Assembly: GCA_031255695.1 (NCBI GenBank)
Contig: JAIRSA010000125.1
Location: 1 to 12,972 of the forward strand
Direction: 5' to 3'
Origin: Eubacteriales Family XIII. Incertae Sedis bacterium
GTDB taxonomy: Bacteria; Bacillota; Clostridia; Peptostreptococcales; Anaerovoracaceae
Length of the DNA: 12,972 nt
Shown here in pieces: positions 1 through 5,500 of the stretch. The notes beneath the pieces are model-generated. The model was not told where the DNA came from and made no database searches. It saw only the letters and a list, made by a program, of their open reading frames with translations. Position 1 is the stretch's first letter. Every line of letters starts with the position of its first letter. A program made the translations under genes and the position numbers.

Positions 1-15
1 CCCCCCTGCTTCGTT

Positions 16-55
16 GCAAAGCCTCACCGAACCTTCGGGTTCGCTTGCGTTTTGC
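16..55. other. Extended hairpin with UUCG tetraloop
   Basis: Positions 28-33 (CGAACC) pair perfectly with 38-43 (GGTTCG) around a TTCG loop, which gives a cUUCGg tetraloop on the plus strand. An outer stem pairs 16-22 with 49-55 (GCAAAGC with GTTTTGC, one G-U) across an internal loop. It lies about 115 bp beyond the stop of the minus-strand regulator. No clear U-tract follows on either strand, so a classical terminator is doubtful. It may belong to a structured RNA or repeat truncated by the window edge. The rest of 1-169 holds no gene I can support; a 10-bp direct repeat GGCGGCCGGG occurs at 119-128 and 155-164. Confidence 0.4.
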
Positions 56-169
56 GCCTTGCAGGACGGCAAATCATCGCACAAATCTTATCTACGTTTC
101 AATCGGAGAACAGTATTAGGCGGCCGGGCGGCGTGGCGCTTCTGTGGTAGGCGAGGCGGCCGGGTGCCC

Positions 170-991
170 TTACGGCAGCTTGTATTTGGGCAGCTGGGAC
201 ATGTCCTTGGCCTGATCCAGAAGCTTGCCGATGGCATCCGCGTTCAGGGCGCTGGTAATGGCTATGAGCTCCATGATCATCAGGCCGCTGTCCGACCCTG
301 GCTCTGTTTTGGCCTTTGCCCGGCTAGGCGTTTCAGCGGCGGCGGGGCCTGCGGCCGTGTGCCGGCCTGCCGGATGCGCATCGCCGGCGTCGGCCTCTGA
401 CCCTTTGCACAGCCCGTAATCATAGGCCAATGCCTCATATATGTCCGGGCTGAACTGCACGATCAAATGCGTTTTGTCGGTGAGGAACATGGTAGCGAAC
501 CGGGCGAACGAGATGTGGCCGCCGGGGCTGGACAGGTAGCTTTTCGAAAAGTATGCTTTTATGAGATCGTGCGCCGCTTCGAGCCGTTCGCCAAAGGGCG
601 ACCCGGCATCGGCCATTTTCTCATAGTACCGCGCCTTGATTTTTTCGCGCGTGAAGTAGCCGAAGCAGAATCCGTAAAGCTCCTTGCACGCCTTCCAGCG
701 TTTGTGATATCGCTCATGCTCAGCGGGGTTCTGCCCCTTGTCAGCGGTGAACACGAACTCGCATTCGGGGCAGACCGGCACGGGGGTATGCGGAATGTCG
801 GTATTGCCCAGGAGATAGTCTATCGTAGTGCCGAGGCATCGGGCGATATTGATCAGGACCACGGAAGACGGGATGACGCTGCGCGATTCGTATTTGCCGA
901 CGCTTGAGCGTTCGACCCCGATGGCATTGGCCAAAGCCTCCTGTGTGAACCCGCGTTTTTTCCGTAATGCCTTTAACCGTTGCGAAAACAT
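170..991 (-). CDS. XRE-family regulator with CCHH zinc-finger-like motif
   Basis: A 273-aa probable transcriptional regulator. Residues 1-62 form an XRE/Cro-type helix-turn-helix, with recognition helix GVERSSVGKYE at 25-35 and the usual end DYLLG. Cys74, Cys77, His92 and His96 make a C-x2-C-x14-H-x3-H motif that resembles small CCHH zinc fingers. Residues 100-205 (REKIKARYYEKM, KAYFSKSYL, then FARFATMFL) match a pattern I associate with clostridial XRE proteins of unknown ligand. Residues 210-245 are Ala/Pro/Gly-rich and probably disordered, followed by a short helix. I chose the ATG at 991, not the more upstream start at 1027: GGGAGG lies 5 nt before it and the helix-turn-helix begins at once. 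The extra upstream codons lie inside the 38-bp array. The gene is divergent from the regulator at 1396. Ligand and targets are unknown. Confidence 0.85.
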   Translation of the reverse strand: MFSQRLKALRKKRGFTQEALANAIGVERSSVGKYESRSVIPSSVVLINIARCLGTTIDYLLGNTDIPHTPVPVCPECEFVFTADKGQNPAEHERYHKRWKACKELYGFCFGYFTREKIKARYYEKMADAGSPFGERLEAAHDLIKAYFSKSYLSSPGGHISFARFATMFLTDKTHLIVQFSPDIYEALAYDYGLCKGSEADAGDAHPAGRHTAAGPAAAETPSRAKAKTEPGSDSGLMIMELIAITSALNADAIGKLLDQAKDMSQLPKYKLP

Positions 992-1002
992 TTTGCCCTC
1001 CC

Positions 1003-1220
1003 GCCGGCACAGCCCGCCAGCCCGCATGTCATAATAATTTGCCAGTACAATCCGCCAGCCCGCATGTCATAATAATTTGCTAGTACAGCCCGCCAGCCCG
1101 CATGTCGTTATAATTTGCCGGCACAGCCCGCCAGCCCGCATGTCGTTATAATTTGCCGGCACAGCCCGCCCGTCATAATAATTTGCCGGCATGACCCGCA
1201 GTAAATATCAGCACAATTTA
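1003..1220. repeat. 38-bp tandem repeat array between divergent regulators
   Basis: Four full 38-bp units lie at 1003-1040, 1041-1078, 1079-1116 and 1117-1154. A fifth copy with an 8-bp deletion follows at 1155-1184, then a decayed copy to about 1220. Each unit has a GC-rich part (GCCGGCACAG, then CCCGCCAGCCCGCATGTC) and an AT-rich end of about 10 bp, either ATAATAATTT or GTTATAATTT. Copies 3 and 4 contain TATAAT (1109-1114, 1147-1152), but no -35 is properly spaced. The array begins directly upstream of the ribosome binding site of the minus-strand regulator, so it occupies that gene's promoter and leader region. It could be an iteron-like operator cluster or a neutral minisatellite. The sequence alone cannot decide. 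Confidence 0.9.
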
Positions 1221-1246
1221 CCATTATAGCCCGCCGACCGCGCATG

Positions 1247-1277
1247 TTGGCAATACTCGCATTAGACACATTATAGT
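1247..1277 (+). promoter_or_regulatory. Candidate promoter of the short XRE gene
   Basis: TTGGCA (1247-1252) and TATAGT (1272-1277) are separated by 19 bp, slightly longer than ideal. They lie about 120 nt upstream of the GTG start of the short regulator, in an AT-rich stretch between the tandem array and the gene. The -10 box touches the palindrome at 1276-1290, which is where a repressor would act. This is a pattern match only. Confidence 0.35.
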
Positions 1278-1290
1278 GATTAATATTCAC
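1276..1290. promoter_or_regulatory. Candidate operator palindrome 1
   Basis: The 15-bp sequence GTGATTAATATTCAC is an imperfect palindrome with 6 of 7 positions paired. It overlaps the end of the candidate -10 box. It shares the pattern TGA-N-TA-N3-TTCA with the centre of the second palindrome at 1301-1323; the centres are 29 bp apart, roughly three helical turns. Binding by one or both flanking XRE proteins is inferred. Confidence 0.4.
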
Positions 1291-1300
1291 ATTGTAAAGT

Positions 1301-1323
1301 TTTTCTGAATATATTTCAGAAAA
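1301..1323. promoter_or_regulatory. Candidate operator palindrome 2
   Basis: A perfect 9-bp inverted repeat: TTTTCTGAA (1301-1309) and TTCAGAAAA (1315-1323) around TATAT. It lies between the candidate promoter and the start of the short regulator. Dyads of this size are typical XRE-type operators, which suggests autoregulation. It could also form a weak AT-rich hairpin in the mRNA, but there is no terminator-like tail. Confidence 0.5.
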
Positions 1324-1395
1324 GTATTGACTGAGCAGGGGAAGAGTATTAAAATGAGAACAAATTTCAGAATTTGGAAAAGGGGGGAATGCGCA

Positions 1396-1674
1396 GTGAA
1401 CGCTATTCGAGATATGCGGATAAGGAGCGGGCTGACCCAGGAGGCTGCCGCAAGGTTTTTGGGCGTGGAACGATCCACGGTCGCCAAGTGGGAGACGAGC
1501 AACTACCCTAAATCAAGGATGCTCCCCAAGATAGCGGAACTCTACAAGTGCGAAATCGGCGAGCTGTTGGGCGAACGCCCCAAGGGGCGCCCCAGAGGCG
1601 AACCCGATGCAGGCGCCAAAGGGCGCCCCAGAGACGAATCCAAGGCAGACGCCAAGGGGCGCCCCAAGGAATAA
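1396..1674 (+). CDS. Short XRE regulator with AT-hook-like repeat tail
   Basis: A 92-aa DNA-binding protein. Residues 2-59 form an XRE/Cro helix-turn-helix (NAIRDMRIRSGLTQEAAARF), with recognition helix GVERSTVAKWE at 23-33 and the end IGELLGE. Residues 61-92 are basic and contain 2.5 copies of a 12-residue repeat beginning KGRPRGEP, KGRPRDES and KGRPKE. The KGRP cores resemble AT-hooks, which bind the minor groove of AT-rich DNA. I chose the GTG at 1396 because AGGGGGG (1381-1387) lies 8 nt upstream and the helix-turn-helix starts immediately. In-frame starts at 1327 (TTG) and 1354 (ATG) are possible but would add a tail with no homology I can see. It is divergent from the larger XRE gene across the tandem array and probably acts there. 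Target genes are unknown. Confidence 0.75.
   Translation: MNAIRDMRIRSGLTQEAAARFLGVERSTVAKWETSNYPKSRMLPKIAELYKCEIGELLGERPKGRPRGEPDAGAKGRPRDESKADAKGRPKE
1582..1671 (+). repeat. 36-bp in-frame repeat encoding the KGRP tail
   Basis: The core GGGCGCCCC recurs at 1585, 1621 and 1657, exactly 36 bp (12 codons) apart. It encodes the KGRP motifs at residues 63, 75 and 87. The exact multiple of three keeps the tail in frame, so copy number could vary between strains without breaking the gene. Slippage at such a repeat is a known route to length variation; its effect here is inferred. Confidence 0.8.
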
Positions 1675-1810
1675 TACGCAAATGCAGGCAGGACGAAAGG
1701 AGGTGAACCGCATAGCGCTTTGCCGCCACCCTTTTTATTGGGCACGGCAATGCCCGTCGGGGCTATCTGGGAATGGCTCGTCCAAGCAGCCCCCCACTCA
1801 AGGCCTCATA

Positions 1811-1885
1811 GCATATGGGGAGAAATCATCTCAGCGCATAGCAGGGCATGATTTTTGGCATGCCCCGTGGCATATGAGGAGAAAA
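1811..1885. promoter_or_regulatory. Direct repeats flanking a hairpin upstream of the secreted-protein operon
   Basis: GCATATGGGGAGAAAT (1811-1826) recurs as GCATATGAGGAGAAAA (1870-1885), with 14 of 16 bases identical and 59 bp apart. Between them GGGCATG (1844-1850) pairs with CATGCCC (1859-1865) around an 8-nt loop. The block ends about 28 nt before the start of the 197-aa protein. It may be a regulator-binding or mRNA-leader element for the operon. No convincing -35/-10 pair was found between 1675 and 1913, and no gene is supported there. Confidence 0.4.
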
Positions 1886-1913
1886 CCGGGAAATACCAGA
1901 AAGAGAGGAAAGC

Positions 1914-2507
1914 ATGAAGAGGAAGATTTTGGCATTGGCCGCCGCTGCGCTGTTGTTGGCGTCGGCAGCCTTCATTGCCGTTTCTGCCGCCGATACGGAC
2001 GCGGACTTCAAGATTGAGCTGAACAGGGAGGCGAAACAAGTAACCATAACCGGATCCGGATACGAGCCGAACGCAGGCGTCTCGCTTATGGCAGCATATG
2101 ACGAGATCCCCGCCTTCGGCAACCTGGACTATGTCGGCCAGCTGACGGCGGGCGCAGACGGCACTATAGAGATCGTATACCCCTCCAGATACGAAGGCGA
2201 CTGGCTTGGCGGGCAGTCATACTATGTGATGCTCAACGGCCAGCTCAAATCCGAGGCCCTTTACGCCACCACAGCCAAGGCGCATAGCAGCGTCCGCTAC
2301 AATATGCGGCTCAATGACGGCAACAAGCCCCTGGAATTCGAGATCGACGGCGTAGCCTACGAATTCACGAGCAGCAACCCCGGCGTGGTGAGGGTGAGCG
2401 CCGAAGGCGTGGCAACGCCTGTGCGGTCCGGCACGGCGGTCATAACGCTCCGCGCCACAGACGGCGGCGATGCATCTTCGTCCATTACCGTATTTGTGAC
2501 GCCATAA
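1914..2507 (+). CDS. Secreted protein with C-terminal Big_2-type domain
   Basis: A 197-aa exported protein of unknown role. A signal peptide spans residues 1-25 (MKRKILALAAAALLLASAAF, cut near AVSA). Residues about 30-120 form a beta-sandwich-like region (VTITGSGYEPNAG, YVGQLTAGADGTIEIVY, YYVMLNG), a pattern seen in clostridial surface proteins. Residues about 128-197 form a bacterial immunoglobulin-like Big_2 domain (FTSSNPGVVRVSAEGVATPV, then SGTAVITLRATDG). There is no catalytic motif, LPXTG signal, dockerin or SLH domain. AGAGAGGAAAG precedes the ATG at a normal distance. It ends 69 bp before GH3 with no terminator between, so the two are probably cotranscribed. Its C-terminal cassette closely resembles the end of the GH43 enzyme, which suggests a common localisation or a glycan-binding helper role (inference). 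Confidence 0.85.
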   Translation: MKRKILALAAAALLLASAAFIAVSAADTDADFKIELNREAKQVTITGSGYEPNAGVSLMAAYDEIPAFGNLDYVGQLTAGADGTIEIVYPSRYEGDWLGGQSYYVMLNGQLKSEALYATTAKAHSSVRYNMRLNDGNKPLEFEIDGVAYEFTSSNPGVVRVSAEGVATPVRSGTAVITLRATDGGDASSSITVFVTP

Positions 2508-2576
2508 ATGCCAATACCGATGCGACAAATAACAGGCTTCACATTTTGATTTTGTTGAGAAAGGACAATAATAGAA

Positions 2577-5500
2577 ATGATGAAAAAACGCATATTATCG
2601 GTGTTCGCCTTGCTGGCCATCTGCGGGAGCCTATTGCCGACTGCGCCCGCAATGGCCATAGAGGCGGAGAGCGCACCGGCGGAAAGCCCCTATGCATTGA
2701 ACGCGGCGGCTGACGACGTGCTTCCGTATCTGGACACCACCCTCAGCTATGAGGAGAGGGCCGCGGATCTGGTGAGCCGGATGAGCCTTGCCGAAAAGCA
2801 GGCCCAGCTGAAGCCGGCAGCCCCCGCGATCCCAAGGCTGGGGCTGAGGCAGTACCAGTACCAGAACGAGGCCCTGCACGGCATCATGACGAACGCGGGC
2901 GGCGTCTCCTTCCCATCGCCGATCGCGACGGCATCGTCGTGGAACCGCGACCTGATGCTTAATGTGGGCCAGGTCATCAGCAATGAGATCAGGGCCTACT
3001 ACAATGCGGTGCCCGGCCGCGGGCTAGTATACTACTCGCCCACGATGAACCTGCTGCGCGACCCGCGCTGGGGGCGCAACGAAGAGGCCTACAGCGAAGA
3101 CCCATTCCTGACGGCCGCGTTCGGCGAGGAATTCGTCAGGGGCATGCAGGGCATTGGCGACGGCGTGACGAACCAGAACCCAGGGGCGGAATACGGGCAC
3201 GACTACATAAAGATAGCCCCGACCATAAAGCACTACGCAGCGAACAACAGCGAAAGGAACCGGAATTCAGGCACCTATGACGTGGACAACAAGACGCTGC
3301 GCGACTATTACACATGGGCATTCCAGAGGATCACGGAGAAAACCGACGTGGCATCCGTGATGTCGGCCTACAATAGGATCAACGGCATACCCTGCTCGGC
3401 GAACGGCTACCTGCTGAACACCCTGCTCAGGCAGACATTCGGGTTCACGGGCTTCGTCGTCAACGACTGCGGCGCCATCAACGACACGATCCTGAACCAC
3501 AAGTGGGTCCCGGAGGGCTACGACCACTCCGTGACGCCGCCTGAAGCCGTGGCTCTTAGCATCAAAGCCGGCAACAACATGGACTGCGGCGGCGGCATGA
3601 TGAACTGGGTCTACGATGTGTACACGGTCCCGGCAGTGGACGAGGGCCTCATCACAGAGGACGAGATCGACCACAACCTATATGAAATCCTGCTCACGCG
3701 CTTCCGCACAGGCGAGTTCGACGGGGCGGGCGGGACCATGGCTGCGTATAGCCGCGAGGACGGCTACGAATGGGTGAACACCGCAGGCAGCAACGACCCG
3801 GCGCTCCTGCCGGAATCCCGGGCCAACAGGGACGCCACATTGGAGGCGGCGCTTCAGGGCGCAGTCCTGCTGAAGAACGAGGGGCAGGCCCTGCCGGTGG
3901 ATCTCGCGTCCAAGAAAATCAAGGTCTTCGGCCCCCTGATGAATGTCGTCGATCTAGGCGACTACAGCGGCCAGCCCAAGACCGACATGATCAACTTCAG
4001 GGCCGGCATGACGAGCCTGGCGGCCTCAAAGGGCCTCTCGTCCCAGGTCGAGTTCTATGACGGCATGACGCCATTCACCACGACATCTACGGACCTGCTG
4101 CGCGTGCGCTGGATAGGCTTTTATCCCGGCGCCGGCATGAGGAACGCCAACGACGGCCAGGAGATCTACAACTTGGTCAGGTCGGGCGGCTCGAACGGCT
4201 ACCTGACGAACGTGAGGGACGGCTCATACATCAAATTCTCCAACATCGATCTCAACATGATGTCAGCGGAGGAAGTGAGGATCGGATCGGCCAGCGGCAA
4301 TTCCTTCAAGACCAACGCCGAATTCCGCATCGACTCGCCTAACGGCCAGCTCCTGGCTACCGTGTCCTGCCCTGGGACCGGCGGCAACGCCACATACGCC
4401 ACGTCCGCCCCGTCGGGATTTGCCGACATCACGGCGGCGAACAGGCTGACGGCGGGCTTCTCCAGCAAGGGCGACGAGAACGGCGAGTTCGACCTCAATG
4501 GGTTCAACCGCAACGTTTGGGACTATTACAGGTCGATAAACGACGGCATACACGACATCTATGTGTCATTCTCATACGACAGGACGCCCACGCTCAACGC
4601 GGCGCAGATAGACAACGCGTCGCATGACGGGGTATCGGTCCTGTTCGTTGGCACCACGACGGCCAACTCCTCTTCGGCGTACAGCGCCTACAGGGTCTGC
4701 AGCGAAGCGAGCGACCGCCCCAACATCAAATTCCCTGCGGGTCAGGAATTCCTGGTCAATGCGGTGGCTGAAAAGACCCACGCAGCGGGCGGCAAGGTCG
4801 TAGTCGTGATACAGTCGGTCGGCACGATGGACGTGAGCCCCTTCATTGACAATGCCGACGCGGTAATATGGACGGCATACAACGGCCAGCGCCAAGGCGA
4901 GGCCCACGCGATGCTGGTGCTCGGCGATTACAACCCCGGCGGGCATCTGACCCAGACATGGTACACGGACGATTCGCAGCTGTACTCATATCCGGACGAG
5001 TTCCTTTGGGACTATTCCATAGACAACCGCAATGGGAACAGTGGGCGCACGTACATGTACTTCAACGGCACGCCAAGATACCCGTTCGGCTACGGGCTCA
5101 GCTACACCGATTTCACCATTAGCGACGTGAACGTGTCCGGCGTGGATGCGGACGGGATCATAACAGTGACGGCGAATGTCCGGAACAACGGCGCCGTCAA
5201 GGGCGCCGAGGTCGTCCAGGTCTACGTCCAGTCCCCAGGCGCTGGGAACGGGATCGTCCCCAAGCAGCAGCTGAAGGGCTTCGCCCGCGTCGAGCTGGAT
5301 CCTGGCCAGACCAAGCCTGCGACCATAAAGCTCGAAGTGAAGGATCTCGCCGAGATCGATCCGGCATCCACGGGCGATGACGGCTTCGGGCACGGAAAAC
5401 GCGTGATAACGCCGGGCGAATACAAGATAACTGTCGCGTATGACAGCGTGACCCCGGTCGACACGAAGAGCGTAACGCTCACGGAGCTGCCGCAGGCGAT

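Noticed and set aside
1..60. tRNA 3' end suggested by GGGTTCG
   Set aside because: No acceptor stem, anticodon arm or CCA can be placed; the GGTTCG is explained by the UUCG hairpin.
1003..1220. CRISPR array
   Set aside because: Units are contiguous, with no unique spacers between them and no cas genes nearby; this is a tandem repeat.
1703..2017. GTG frame after AAAGGAGG near 1694-1702
   Set aside because: It runs through the leader and out of frame into the well-supported secreted protein at 1914; the product shows no recognisable domain.
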